A DNA stretch of 64,000 bases from Planotetraspora thailandica (GTDB lineage Bacteria; Actinomycetota; Actinomycetes; Streptosporangiales; Streptosporangiaceae), in assembly GCF_016863335.1 (NCBI RefSeq), contig NZ_BOOR01000038.1, forward strand, positions 62,001-126,000, written 5' to 3'. The notes beneath the pieces are model-generated. The model made no database searches, was not told the DNA's origin, and saw nothing but the letters and a program-made list of their open reading frames with translations. Below, one piece after another: positions 16,578-24,759 of the stretch. Within the stretch, counting starts at the first letter, position 1, and the number at the start of each line of letters is the position of its first letter. The translations under genes and the position numbers were made by a program.

Positions 16578-17202
16578 GGGAGGGTGGGGGGGTGAAGGCT
16601 CGGATGATCACGTCGGTCAGCTGCTCTTCGGTCAGGACGGTCGGGGTGCCGATCCCGAGGGCGCGGACATAGACCTCGCACAACCATTCCAGCAGCCGGG
16701 TGGCCTCGAACGCCTTGTCCAGGGTGGACCCGATGGTCACGCCCCCGTGGTTGGCCATCAACGCCGCCTGCTTGCCGTTCAACGCCTCCCGGACGTTGGC
16801 GGCCAGCTCCGGCGTGCCGTACGTCGCGTATTCGGCCACGCGGACGCTGCCGCCCAGCAGCAGCGAGTTGTAGTGGATCGGGGGCAGCTCGGTCTTGGTG
16901 GTCGCCACGACCGCGCCGAACACCGAATGGGTGTGCACCACCGCTCCCGCCCCGGTGGCGTCGTACACCGCCAGATGCATGGGCGTCTCCGACGATGGGG
17001 GCAGGTCGCCGTCCACGACGGTGCCGTTCATGTCGACGATGGGGCAGTCCTTCGGCGTGAGCCGTTCGAGGGCGACGCCGGATGGGGTGACGGCCACCAG
17101 GTCGCCGTCTCTCACGCTGAGGTTGCCGGACGTGCCGATGACCAGCCCGAGGTCGGCGGCGCGCCTGCCGTGCTCGCACAGTTGCCGCCGGAGCTCTTCC
17201 AT
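16573..17202 (-). CDS. Class II aldolase/adducin-family protein
   Basis: 209 residues. It has the phosphate-binding start GLVIGTSGNLSVRDGD, VAVTPSG, the Glu/His metal site region HLAVYDATGAGAVVHTHSVF (H-x-H) and the third His in LMANHGGVTIG. Family members are L-fuculose-phosphate aldolases, ribulose-phosphate epimerases and related zinc enzymes; which sugar phosphate is used cannot be told. ATG 17202 has no Shine-Dalgarno but TAGATT lies 9 bases upstream, so it may be leaderless. A DasR-like site is 38 bases upstream, suggesting co-control with ngcEFG. The stop codon falls inside the terminal core of array B. Confidence 0.82.
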   Translation of the reverse strand: MEELRRQLCEHGRRAADLGLVIGTSGNLSVRDGDLVAVTPSGVALERLTPKDCPIVDMNGTVVDGDLPPSSETPMHLAVYDATGAGAVVHTHSVFGAVVATTKTELPPIHYNSLLLGGSVRVAEYATYGTPELAANVREALNGKQAALMANHGGVTIGSTLDKAFEATRLLEWLCEVYVRALGIGTPTVLTEEQLTDVIIRAFTPPPSP

Positions 17203-17239
17203 GGTTGGGAATCTAGACGATCGCCCGAAATAACGACAA

Positions 17240-17255
17240 CCCGGTCTATACCAGT
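17240..17255. promoter_or_regulatory. DasR-like operator (dre) 1
   Basis: CCCGGTCTATACCAGT resembles the DasR consensus ACTGGTCTAGACCACT, with an intact right arm ACCAGT. It lies 38-53 bases upstream of the aldolase start and about 230 bases from ngcE, in their shared divergent region. Confidence 0.55.
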
Positions 17256-17375
17256 TGGCTCGTGCACGATCGTTAACTTGCATCTGTTATGGGGTCATCC
17301 GACCTTTGCTCCACCTGCACAAACGGGGTTATAGTCAGTGATCGTCGGCGCGGATTCATCCCAGTCGGGTTACGG

Positions 17376-17391
17376 GTTGGTCTAGACCGAC
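17376..17391. promoter_or_regulatory. DasR-like operator (dre) 2
   Basis: GTTGGTCTAGACCGAC is a palindrome with one mismatch per arm and contains the invariant DasR core GGTCTAGACC. It is 91 bases upstream of ngcE. In Streptomyces, DasR bound to such sites represses GlcNAc and chitobiose uptake genes until GlcNAc-6-phosphate or GlcN-6-phosphate releases it. Confidence 0.75.
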
Positions 17392-17441
17392 CGCTACATC
17401 TTGACGCTCTCTTGGCGGCGGTCGTACGGTCCACCAAACGT

Positions 17442-17458
17442 TTAGGAAACTTTCCTAA
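17442..17458. promoter_or_regulatory. ROK-type palindromic operator before ngcE
   Basis: TTAGGAAACTTTCCTAA is a perfect 8-1-8 palindrome 24 bases before the ngcE start, ahead of the AGGAGAG ribosome-binding site. It resembles boxes described for actinomycete ROK-family sugar repressors such as CsnR. A bound repressor here would block initiation or early elongation. Confidence 0.65.
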
Positions 17459-17481
17459 TTGACCCCCGCTCAGGAGAGTCG

Positions 17482-18924
17482 ATGACCCAGACCCCCCGCG
17501 AGATCACCCGGCGTCAGATGATCCAGCGTGTTGGCCTGACCGCACTCGTCGCCGGCCCCGCCGTCGGCCTGCTCAGCTCGTGCGCCACCTCCAGTGGCTC
17601 CGACACTCCGTCCGCTGCCCCCAGTGCGGCCGCCACCTCGGCGACCAACCCCTTCGGCGTCAAGGCCGATGCGCCTCTCGAGGTCGTGATCTTCAAGGGC
17701 GGTTACAGCGACGAGTACGCGACCCAGTCGCACGAGCCGCTGTACAAGAAGGAATTCCCCCAGGCGCAGATCAAGCACCAGGGTATCCAGACGATCAGCC
17801 AGACCCTCACCCCGCGCTTCGCCAGCGGCGACGTGCCGGACGTCGTGAACAACTCCGGCACCGACATGCTCGACGGCGGCGCGCTCATCGGCGCGGGCCA
17901 GCTCCTCGACCTCACCCCGCTGTTCGCGGCGCCCTCGATCGACGACCCCAGCAAGACGGTCAAGGACACGATCGTCCCCGGCACCGTCGAGTCGGGCTTC
18001 GGCGGCGACCCCGCCAAGCCGTACACGCTGAACTACGTCTACACGGCGTACGGCCTCTGGTACGACGCGAAGCTGTTCGAGAAGAACGGCTGGACCCCCC
18101 CGAAGACGTTCGACGAGTTCAAGACCTTCGCCGAGACCGCCAAGGGCAAGGGCATCACGCCTTACGCCTACGCCGGCAAGAACGCCTCCTACTACCAGTA
18201 CTGGATGATCCTGATCTCCGCGGCCAAGATCGGCGGCAACGAGATCCTGCTCAACATCGACAACCTGGTCGACAACGCCTGGAACGCCGACGCGGTCAAG
18301 CAGGCCGCCGCCGCGTGGGCCGAGATCGGCAAGTACATGGACAAGTCCTACGAGGGCCTGATCCACACCGAGGTCCAGACCCAGCAGAACCAGGGCAAGG
18401 TGGCCCTCTACCCCTCGGGCTCGTGGCTGGAGTCGGAGCAGGCCAAGGACACCCCGGCCGGCTTCGAGTACGCCATGGCGCCGACCCCGTCGGTGGCCGC
18501 GAGTGACAAGCTGCCCTACGAGGCGATCCGCGCCGCCGCCGCCGAGGGCTACGTCGTGCCGTCCAAGGGCAAGAACCCGCAGGGCGGCCTCGAGTACCTG
18601 CGCGTCATGTTGTCGAAGGAGGCCGCCAAGGCCTTCACCGAGAAGACCAAGAGCCTCACGGTCGTCGTCGGCGCCACCGAGGGCATGACCCTGTCGCCCG
18701 GCCTGACCAGCGTCGTCGCCGCCCAGACGGCCGCCGGCCAGAACGTGGTCACCTACTCGCTGTTCGAAACCTGGTACAAGGAGCTCGAGACCGAGCTGCG
18801 CAAGCAGACCAACGCTCTGATGTTCGGCCGTATCAGCGCCGACGAGTTCTGCGCCAACATGCAGAAGGCGGCGGACAAGACCAAGGCCGACTCCTCCATC
18901 AACAAGCAGTCCCGGAGCGTGTGA
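17482..18924 (+). CDS. ngcE: N-acetylglucosamine/diacetylchitobiose ABC transporter substrate-binding lipoprotein
   Basis: 480 residues with a twin-Arg-like start (REITRRQMIQRVGLTALVAG), lipobox LLSSC and an Ala/Ser linker. The mature protein is a family-1 extracellular solute-binding protein with the NgcE character: ADAPLEVVIFKGGYSDEYA, NNSGTDMLDGGALI, FKTFAETAKGKGITPYAYAG, ALYPSGSWLESE. NgcE binds GlcNAc and chitobiose at the membrane surface for NgcFG. The start has AGGAGAG 5 bases upstream. It is followed by ngcF after 4 bp. Two DasR-like sites and a ROK-type box upstream indicate amino-sugar control. Confidence 0.88.
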   Translation: MTQTPREITRRQMIQRVGLTALVAGPAVGLLSSCATSSGSDTPSAAPSAAATSATNPFGVKADAPLEVVIFKGGYSDEYATQSHEPLYKKEFPQAQIKHQGIQTISQTLTPRFASGDVPDVVNNSGTDMLDGGALIGAGQLLDLTPLFAAPSIDDPSKTVKDTIVPGTVESGFGGDPAKPYTLNYVYTAYGLWYDAKLFEKNGWTPPKTFDEFKTFAETAKGKGITPYAYAGKNASYYQYWMILISAAKIGGNEILLNIDNLVDNAWNADAVKQAAAAWAEIGKYMDKSYEGLIHTEVQTQQNQGKVALYPSGSWLESEQAKDTPAGFEYAMAPTPSVAASDKLPYEAIRAAAAEGYVVPSKGKNPQGGLEYLRVMLSKEAAKAFTEKTKSLTVVVGATEGMTLSPGLTSVVAAQTAAGQNVVTYSLFETWYKELETELRKQTNALMFGRISADEFCANMQKAADKTKADSSINKQSRSV

Positions 18925-18928
18925 TCCG

Positions 18929-19864
18929 ATGCGGCATGGCAAGCTGACGCCGGCGGCGCTACGGAAGTACGGGTTCATCACGTCCTTCCTCGCGGTTCCG
19001 GTGCTCCTCTACGTGGTCTTCGTGGTCTGGCAGTACATCCAGGCCTTCCAGATCTCGTTCACCAATTCGAGGGGGATCTCGCCCAAATTCGACTACGTCG
19101 GCTTCGACAACTTCACCCAGTTGTTCCAGGACGACGTCTTCTGGGCGGCCGTGCGCCACCACGTGGTGCTTCTGCTTGCCATGCCGCTGATCACCATCGC
19201 CATCGCGCTCTTCTTCTCCTTCCTGCTCAACCTCGGCGGAGGGCAGCGGAACGGGCGGATGGTCGGTGTGCCCGGCTCGGCCTTCTACAAGATCGTTTTC
19301 TTCTTCCCCCAGGTCCTCGCGGTCGCCATCGTCGGCGTGCTGTTCCAGGCGATCCTTCGCCCGGACAAGGCCGGCGTCTTCAACAGCGCCCTCGGCGCGG
19401 TCGGCATCGACCCGGTGGGCTGGCTGATCGCACCCGGCCTGGCCCTGTGGACCATCATCGGTGTCATGGTCTGGCAGGCCGTCGGCTTCTATGTCGTGCT
19501 GTTCTCCGCCGGCATGGCGACCATCCCCAAGGACGTCTTCGAAGCGGCCTCGCTCGACGGAGCGGGGCGTTTCACGCTGTTCTTCAAGATCACGATCCCG
19601 CTGTTGTGGGACACCCTCCAGGTCGGCTGGGTCTACCTCGGCATCGCCGCCTTCGACGGGTTCGCGCTGGTGCAGGTGCTGTCGGTGGACCGCGGAGGCC
19701 CCGACAACGCGACGACCGTGCTCCCGCTGGAGATCTGGCGCAACGCCTTCACCTACTCCAAGTACGGCGTGGCCTCCGCCATGGGCGTCGCGCTGTTCTT
19801 CATGACGCTGACATTCGCGGTGCTCACCCTCCGGGTGACCCGGCGCGAGAGGATCGAGTTCTAG
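18929..19864 (+). CDS. ngcF: Chitooligosaccharide ABC transporter permease NgcF
   Basis: 311 residues, six predicted membrane spans, MalF type. The cytoplasmic EAA loop is EAASLDGAGRFTLFFKITIPLL, where the shared MsiK-type ATPase would dock. It is placed 4 bp after ngcE and 2 bp before ngcG. As in Streptomyces, no ATPase gene is present in the operon, so an MsiK homologue elsewhere must energise it. Confidence 0.88.
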   Translation: MRHGKLTPAALRKYGFITSFLAVPVLLYVVFVVWQYIQAFQISFTNSRGISPKFDYVGFDNFTQLFQDDVFWAAVRHHVVLLLAMPLITIAIALFFSFLLNLGGGQRNGRMVGVPGSAFYKIVFFFPQVLAVAIVGVLFQAILRPDKAGVFNSALGAVGIDPVGWLIAPGLALWTIIGVMVWQAVGFYVVLFSAGMATIPKDVFEAASLDGAGRFTLFFKITIPLLWDTLQVGWVYLGIAAFDGFALVQVLSVDRGGPDNATTVLPLEIWRNAFTYSKYGVASAMGVALFFMTLTFAVLTLRVTRRERIEF

Positions 19865-19866
19865 CC

Positions 19867-20766
19867 GTGGCGACCGATGTGATGCCCGTGGCCCCGAACA
19901 AGGCCGTGACCTCCCCCCGGCCCGGCCGGCGCTCGATCAACGTCTTCTCCGGCCTGTCCCACGTGGCCCTGGTGATCTGGGCGATCCTGGTCATCTTCCC
20001 GATCGTCTGGACGTTTCTGGCGTCGTTCAAGACCAACACCGAGCTATTCGGCGACCACCCGCTCGCGATGCCCCAGAACTTCGACTGGAGCTCCTGGGGG
20101 CGCGCGTGGGACAAGGCCCACATCGGGCTTTACATGATCAACACGGTGAAGGTCGTGGCGATCTCCACGTTCCTCACGATGTTGTTCGGCTCCATGGCGG
20201 CCTACGTGCTGGCGCGCTACACCTTCTTCGGCAACCGGGCGATCTACCTGTTGTTCGTCTCGGGACTGTCGTTCCCCGTGTTCCTCGCGCTGGCGCCGCT
20301 CTGGCTGACGATGAAGAACCTCGGCCTGCTGGGCACGCACACCGGCCTGGTCCTGGTCTACGTGGCCTACTCGCTGCCGTTCACCGTCTTCTTCCTCACC
20401 GCCTTCTTCAGAACCCTGCCGACCTCGGTCGGCGAAGCGGCGATGATGGACGGCTGCTCCCACACCCGCACGTTCTTCCAGATCATGCTGCCGATGGCCA
20501 AGCCCGGCCTGATCAGCATCACGATCTTCAACGTGATCGGGCAGTGGAACCAGTACCTCCTGCCGATCGTCCTGCTCCCCGGAGACGCCCAGGACAAGTG
20601 GCTGATCACGCAGGGCATCGCCAACATCTCGACCAACGCGGGATATGAGGCCGACTGGGCGGGGCTGTTCGCGGCGCTCAGCATGGCGATCATCCCTGTG
20701 CTGATCGTCTACATCATCTTCCAGCGTCAGATCCAGTCGGGCCTGACCAGCGGAGCGGTCAAGTAG
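19867..20766 (+). CDS. ngcG: Chitooligosaccharide ABC transporter permease NgcG
   Basis: 299 residues, MalG-type permease with about six spans. It has TNTELFGDHPLAMP before TM2, the EAA loop EAAMMDGCSHTRTFFQIMLP, and the QWNQYLLPIVL region. GTG 19867 follows the ngcF stop by 2 bases, and translation is probably coupled. It completes ngcEFG; 55 bp further starts an unrelated PCD gene. Confidence 0.88.
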   Translation: MATDVMPVAPNKAVTSPRPGRRSINVFSGLSHVALVIWAILVIFPIVWTFLASFKTNTELFGDHPLAMPQNFDWSSWGRAWDKAHIGLYMINTVKVVAISTFLTMLFGSMAAYVLARYTFFGNRAIYLLFVSGLSFPVFLALAPLWLTMKNLGLLGTHTGLVLVYVAYSLPFTVFFLTAFFRTLPTSVGEAAMMDGCSHTRTFFQIMLPMAKPGLISITIFNVIGQWNQYLLPIVLLPGDAQDKWLITQGIANISTNAGYEADWAGLFAALSMAIIPVLIVYIIFQRQIQSGLTSGAVK

Positions 20767-20821
20767 ATCAAGTAACGTGGCGGTGGTTCCGCGTCCGGGC
20801 GATTCGTGATGTCCTGTGCGC

Positions 20822-21079
20822 ATGGACGACGCTTCCGAATGGCAACGGGACGGGGACACGATCCGCCGCACCGTGGTCGCCTCCGACTTCCGTACGGCCA
20901 TCGCGATCGTGAACGAGATCGCCGAGCAGGCCGAGGCGCTGAACCACCACCCTGACATCGACATCCGGTGGCGCACGTTGCACCTGGCGCTGACCACGCA
21001 CGACGCGGGCGGGCTCACCGATCTCGACTACAAGCTCGCCGCCCGGATCGACGGCATCGTGGCCGATCACCAGGCCTAG
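20822..21079 (+). CDS. 4a-hydroxytetrahydrobiopterin dehydratase (PCD/DCoH family)
   Basis: 85 residues: FRTAIAIVNEIAEQAEALNHHPDIDIRW contains the catalytic motif [EQ]x3NHHPxx, followed by TLHLALTTHDAGGLTDLDY-type strands, the complete PCD fold. The enzyme dehydrates pterin-4a-carbinolamine; many actinobacterial members lack an adjacent aromatic hydroxylase, as here, and may act in molybdopterin or other pterin metabolism. The start may be ATG 20822 or GTG 20816. It is convergent with the spermidine-synthase-like gene; array C separates them. Confidence 0.82.
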   Translation: MDDASEWQRDGDTIRRTVVASDFRTAIAIVNEIAEQAEALNHHPDIDIRWRTLHLALTTHDAGGLTDLDYKLAARIDGIVADHQA

Positions 21080-21099
21080 GCCGCCCCCCCCTCCCCCTT

Positions 21100-21394
21100 G
21101 GTGATCATGCAGAAGTTCGCCCGCACATGGTCTGGCCTGCACTTTTCATGGGCGTGATCATGCAGATCTTCGGCAAGATGTGCGCTGAGCTGGGCTTTCG
21201 CCGTTCGTGATCATGCACGGCATGGGTGTGCTCACGGCCGGCCCGCGATCGGCGGCCGCGAAGCGACCCCCGCACGTGCATGATCACGGCCGATGAAGTG
21301 CCAGGTCGCGAGCAATGCCGGCGAATTTCTGCATGATCACGAACTGCAGAGGTGCAGGTCACAGCGGTCGCCGCCGAACTTCTGCATGATCACG
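21100..21394. repeat. Phased 53-bp repeat array C, head-to-head double array
   Basis: TGATCA cores at 21102, 21155 and 21208 in one orientation and at 21281, 21334 and 21387 in the other, all 53 bp apart within each half. Each half therefore has two complete units. The two array heads (CGTGCATGATCACG, read outward) face each other across about 60 bp of very GC-rich sequence. The array begins 21 bp after the PCD stop and ends 10 bp before the stop of the convergent gene. It accounts for nearly all of this 324-bp gap; no gene is seen inside. Confidence 0.88.
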
Positions 21395-21403
21395 CGGGAT
21401 TTT

Positions 21404-22246
21404 TCAGCCGAAGACGGCCGGCGGGGGGACGGGAGACAACACCGCGTCCCCGTCGTGGATGGGGCGGGCTCCCGCGATGAACTTCGCGAGGTCCTCGCCC
21501 CACATGCACCTGGCCTGGGTGAGCCCGCCGGCCGCCTTCCTCGTCAGCGGCCCGGTCGGCAGCTCGGCGGCGGAGGCGGCGATCACCAGGTTGCCGAAGC
21601 GGCGCCCCCGCAGGATGCCGGGCTCACCCAGCAGGGCGACGTGCCCGAACACCTCTCCGACCGTGGCGATGACCCGCTTGGCGAACGCCAGACCCCTGCC
21701 GTCGGCCACGTTGACGACCAGCGTCCCCGCCGGCCGCAGCACCCGGGCCACCTGGGCCATGTATTCGGCGGTGGCCAGGTCGATCGGCATCGTCGCGCCG
21801 GTGAAGGCGTCGAGCACGAACAGGTCGGCGGAGCGGTCCGGCAGCGCGGCCGTGGCCGCACGGCCGTCGGCGATCCGCACCTTGAGCCGGGGCACCGACT
21901 TCAGCCGGAGCTGGTCGCGGACGAGCTGGACGAGCCCTTCGTCGGGTTCCACCACGATGTGCCGGGAGCCCGGCCTGCCCGCGGAGAGGTAGCGCGGCAC
22001 CGTGCAGGCGCCCCCGCCGACGTGCACGGCGTCAAGCGGCCCCGGGGGCAGGCAGTCGGCGACGGCGGCGATCAGCTGGACGTAGGAGAACTCGAGGTAG
22101 GACGGGTCGGCGAGGTCGACGTACGACTGCGGCACCCCGTCCACGCTCAGCATCCAGCCGTCGGGCCTGTCGAGGTCGCGCATCAGCTCCACCTCGCCGA
22201 AGGTCACCGGATAGCGGCCTGGGAGCGGCTCCTTTTCCCTCGCCAC
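21404..22246 (-). CDS. Spermidine-synthase-like methyltransferase-fold protein
   Basis: 280 residues with the Rossmann-type SAM/decarboxy-SAM fold: DAVHVGGGACTVPRYL (motif I), RHIVVEPDEGLVQLVRD (motif II acidic), VRIADGRAATAALPDRSADLFVLDAFTG (motif post-II and III). Actinobacterial members are called spermidine synthase-like, but the polyamine-binding residues cannot be confirmed here. GTG 22246 has AAGGAG 8 bases upstream. It is divergent from the PBP gene. Confidence 0.75.
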   Translation of the reverse strand: MAREKEPLPGRYPVTFGEVELMRDLDRPDGWMLSVDGVPQSYVDLADPSYLEFSYVQLIAAVADCLPPGPLDAVHVGGGACTVPRYLSAGRPGSRHIVVEPDEGLVQLVRDQLRLKSVPRLKVRIADGRAATAALPDRSADLFVLDAFTGATMPIDLATAEYMAQVARVLRPAGTLVVNVADGRGLAFAKRVIATVGEVFGHVALLGEPGILRGRRFGNLVIAASAAELPTGPLTRKAAGGLTQARCMWGEDLAKFIAGARPIHDGDAVLSPVPPPAVFG

Positions 22247-22316
22247 CGAGATTCTCCTTCAACGTGATATAAGCACTCGTAACCGCAGGCACCCCCCCAC
22301 GAGAGGCTCGGCCTCC

Positions 22317-23918
22317 ATGTCAAACCGTACGCGCACGCGGGCCCTGCTCGTCCTCATCACGGTCGCCGGAGCCATCTTCATCACCAGCATCCTCAGTGTC
22401 CTGAGGTCGGGGGAGGACGCCCCCGCCGGGGCCGTCTCCACGCCTTCTCCGTCGCTCATGCCGGAGGTGGAGGGCTCGCCTGACAAGACGGCCACGAGCT
22501 ACCTGAAGGCGTGGGCGGCGGCCGACTACGCGGCGATGCGGGAGCTGACCGACGAGCCGCCGTCCGACTTCGAGGCCAGGCACCAGGCGTTCGAGGAGAC
22601 GCTGGCCGCGCGGTCGCTGCGGCTGACCCCGGGGGAGGTCGTCAGCACCGGGGACGGCACTGCGGAAGTCCCCTTCACGGAGGTCCGCGAACTGCGGGAC
22701 TACGGCAGGTGGTCGTACCGTTCGACGCTCCACCTGGGCGTGCGCGACTACACCTGGAAGGTGTTGTGGACGCCCGCCGTCCTGCATCCCGATCTCGCCC
22801 CGGGCGGCGAGGTCGAGCGGCGGGACACCCCGGCGACGGCCCGGGCGTTCACAACCAGTGAGGGGCGCAGGTTCCCCGAGGGCAGCGACGCCGAGCGGTA
22901 CCTCCAGAAGCTCGCGGACACCGTTCCACTGGAGGAGGGCGAGCCGGTCGGCTGGGAGGTCAGGATCCAGAATCCGGGCGCTCGGGCTGAGCGGCTGGTG
23001 GCCTACGAGCCTGAGCGGAAGAAGAAGGACGTCAGGACAACGATCGAATGGGAGGTGCAGGCCGCGGCGGCCCGGGCGCTCGACGGGGTGAAGCATCCCG
23101 CCGCCGTCGTCGTGGTGCGTCCGTCGACCGGCGAGATCCTCGCCGTGGCCGACCGCCTGGGCGGCAGGAAGGCGTTCGAGCAGAAGTACGCCCCGGGGTC
23201 GACGTTCAAGACCGTCACGGCGTCGGCGCTCCTGCGGTCGGGGATGTCCACGGAGACGATGGTCGACTGCCCGGCCTCCTACCAGATCCCGGGCGGCCGG
23301 AGCATCCCCAACTTCCGCGACGAGGAGCACGGCTCGGTCACGCTGCGCCGGGCGTTCGCGTTGTCCTGCAACACCTCCTTCGCAAGGCTCGCGGTCGAAC
23401 GGCTGGACGCCGGCAGCCTTATGGAGGAGACCCAGGTGTTCGGGTTCGGGGCGTCCCTGGCGACCGGGGCGGGCGGCACCTGCGGGAGCATGCGCAGCCC
23501 GGATAACGACGACGCCCTCGCCGAGGACTCCTTCGGCCAGGGCACGGTCGAGGCCACCCCGCTGTGCATGGCGCTGGTGGCGGCGGCGGTGCAGAGCGGC
23601 GAATGGAGGCCGCCGCGCCTGCTCGCCTCGGTGCCCGGCCGGGACCAGCCGCCGACCGTCAGCCTGCCCTTCGGCGTTGCGGCCGGGCTGCGCACGATGA
23701 TGAACGCGGTCACCTCCGGCGGCACGGCGTCCGGCGCCGGGCTGCCCGCGGGGGCGGCGGGCAAGACCGGTACCGCCGAGGACTGGCAGGGCGGAGCCGA
23801 CCACTCCTGGTTCATCGGATACTGGGGCGATCTGGCTTTCTCGGTGTTCATCGAGCACGGCGGGACGGGTCGTGACGCCGCGGTTCCGGTGGCCGGCCGG
23901 TTCCTCCGGGCGTTGTAA
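22317..23918 (+). CDS. Penicillin-binding protein, MecA_N/NTF2-like plus transpeptidase
   Basis: 533 residues: one N-terminal membrane anchor (LLVLITVAGAIFITSIL), an NTF2-like MecA_N domain (SYLKAWAAADYAAM to about residue 170), a short dimerisation region and a transpeptidase domain. Catalytic motifs: SxxK in APGSTFKTV (about residue 296), SxN in ALSCNTSFA (about 350), KTG in AAGKTGTAEDW (about 482). It is therefore a class B, low-affinity-type PBP working in the periplasmic space on peptidoglycan cross-linking. It lacks the PASTA repeats of PknB-linked PBPs. The gene stands alone with no shape or division genes nearby. Confidence 0.9.
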   Translation: MSNRTRTRALLVLITVAGAIFITSILSVLRSGEDAPAGAVSTPSPSLMPEVEGSPDKTATSYLKAWAAADYAAMRELTDEPPSDFEARHQAFEETLAARSLRLTPGEVVSTGDGTAEVPFTEVRELRDYGRWSYRSTLHLGVRDYTWKVLWTPAVLHPDLAPGGEVERRDTPATARAFTTSEGRRFPEGSDAERYLQKLADTVPLEEGEPVGWEVRIQNPGARAERLVAYEPERKKKDVRTTIEWEVQAAAARALDGVKHPAAVVVVRPSTGEILAVADRLGGRKAFEQKYAPGSTFKTVTASALLRSGMSTETMVDCPASYQIPGGRSIPNFRDEEHGSVTLRRAFALSCNTSFARLAVERLDAGSLMEETQVFGFGASLATGAGGTCGSMRSPDNDDALAEDSFGQGTVEATPLCMALVAAAVQSGEWRPPRLLASVPGRDQPPTVSLPFGVAAGLRTMMNAVTSGGTASGAGLPAGAAGKTGTAEDWQGGADHSWFIGYWGDLAFSVFIEHGGTGRDAAVPVAGRFLRAL

Positions 23919-23932
23919 TCCAAACCACAACC

Positions 23933-23959
23933 TACGGTGCCGTAAGTTACGCTAACGTA
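23933..23959. promoter_or_regulatory. Tandem palindromes before the HlyIII gene
   Basis: Two 12-base palindromes, TACGGTGCCGTA (23933-23944) and TACGCTAACGTA (23948-23959), are centred 15 bp apart. They end 6 bases before ATG 23966. Such paired CCGTA-type boxes are typical of TetR-family operators. Their position over the start suggests repression; no TetR gene is adjacent. Confidence 0.55.
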
Positions 23960-23965
23960 GGTTTC

Positions 23966-24625
23966 ATGACGACGATCACTGTGGATCGGCCCGCCAAGCC
24001 GAAGCTCCGGGGCTGGCTGCACGCCGGAGCGCTGCCCGCGACGCTGCTCGGCGGGTTCCTCTTGGTGGCGCTCGGCCCGACCCTCCACGCCCGCCTGGCC
24101 TCGGTCGTCTACGCCATCACGTCCGGCCTGCTCTTCGGCGTCTCGGCGGCATACCACCGCGGCAGGCTCTCCCCGCGTGTGACCGAGGTGCTGCACCGCT
24201 TCGACCACGCCAACATCTACCTGATGATCGCGGGCACCTACACCCCCTTCGCCGTGCTCGCGCTCGACGGGGTCGCCCGGGTGGCCGTCCTGTCGGTGAT
24301 CTGGACGGGCGCGGCCGTCGGCGTCACCTTCCGGGTGTTGTGGCTGCGCGCCCCCCGCTGGCTCTACACGGCGCTCTACATCGGCCTCGGCTGGACCGCC
24401 ATGTTCGTCATGCCTCAGCTCTTCGCGGGGGCGGGCGTGGCCGCCGGGGTGCTGGTGCTCGCCGGCGGCCTGTTCTACACCGCCGGCGCCGTCGTGTACG
24501 GCCTGCGCCGTCCCGACCCGTCTCCCCGGTGGTTCGGCTTCCACGAGGTCTTCCACGCCTTCACCCTGGCCGCCTACGTCGCGCAGTACGTGGCCGTCTC
24601 CCTGGTGGTGTACGCCGCCGCCTGA
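23966..24625 (+). CDS. Haemolysin III/TrhA (PAQR-type) membrane protein
   Basis: 219 residues with seven predicted membrane spans. Conserved features of the HlyIII/PAQR superfamily: SAAYHRGR after TM2, LHRFDHANIYLMIAGTYTPF, and GFHEVFHAFTLAAY near the C-terminus, supplying the three His and Asp/Ser zinc ligands. Bacterial members influence membrane energetics and fluidity; pore-forming haemolysis is not established for actinobacterial ones. Tandem palindromes lie directly before the start. Confidence 0.85.
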   Translation: MTTITVDRPAKPKLRGWLHAGALPATLLGGFLLVALGPTLHARLASVVYAITSGLLFGVSAAYHRGRLSPRVTEVLHRFDHANIYLMIAGTYTPFAVLALDGVARVAVLSVIWTGAAVGVTFRVLWLRAPRWLYTALYIGLGWTAMFVMPQLFAGAGVAAGVLVLAGGLFYTAGAVVYGLRRPDPSPRWFGFHEVFHAFTLAAYVAQYVAVSLVVYAAA

Positions 24626-24759
24626 TCGAGGCCGATGTGTCCTGCGGCGACCGAAGGGACGAAAAATGTTCTCCTAAAGGCATAGTTTTGTGGAAACTGT
24701 TCACAGGTATCGCCAGATGTGGGGGAATTGTGTTGTTCCCTACGTAGGCCGGAGGCGAC

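Noticed and set aside
16600-16612. A fifth core of array B at 16605
   Set aside because: TGATCA here is 35 bp from the last core, lacks flanking blocks and encodes the conserved end of the aldolase (DVIIRAF).
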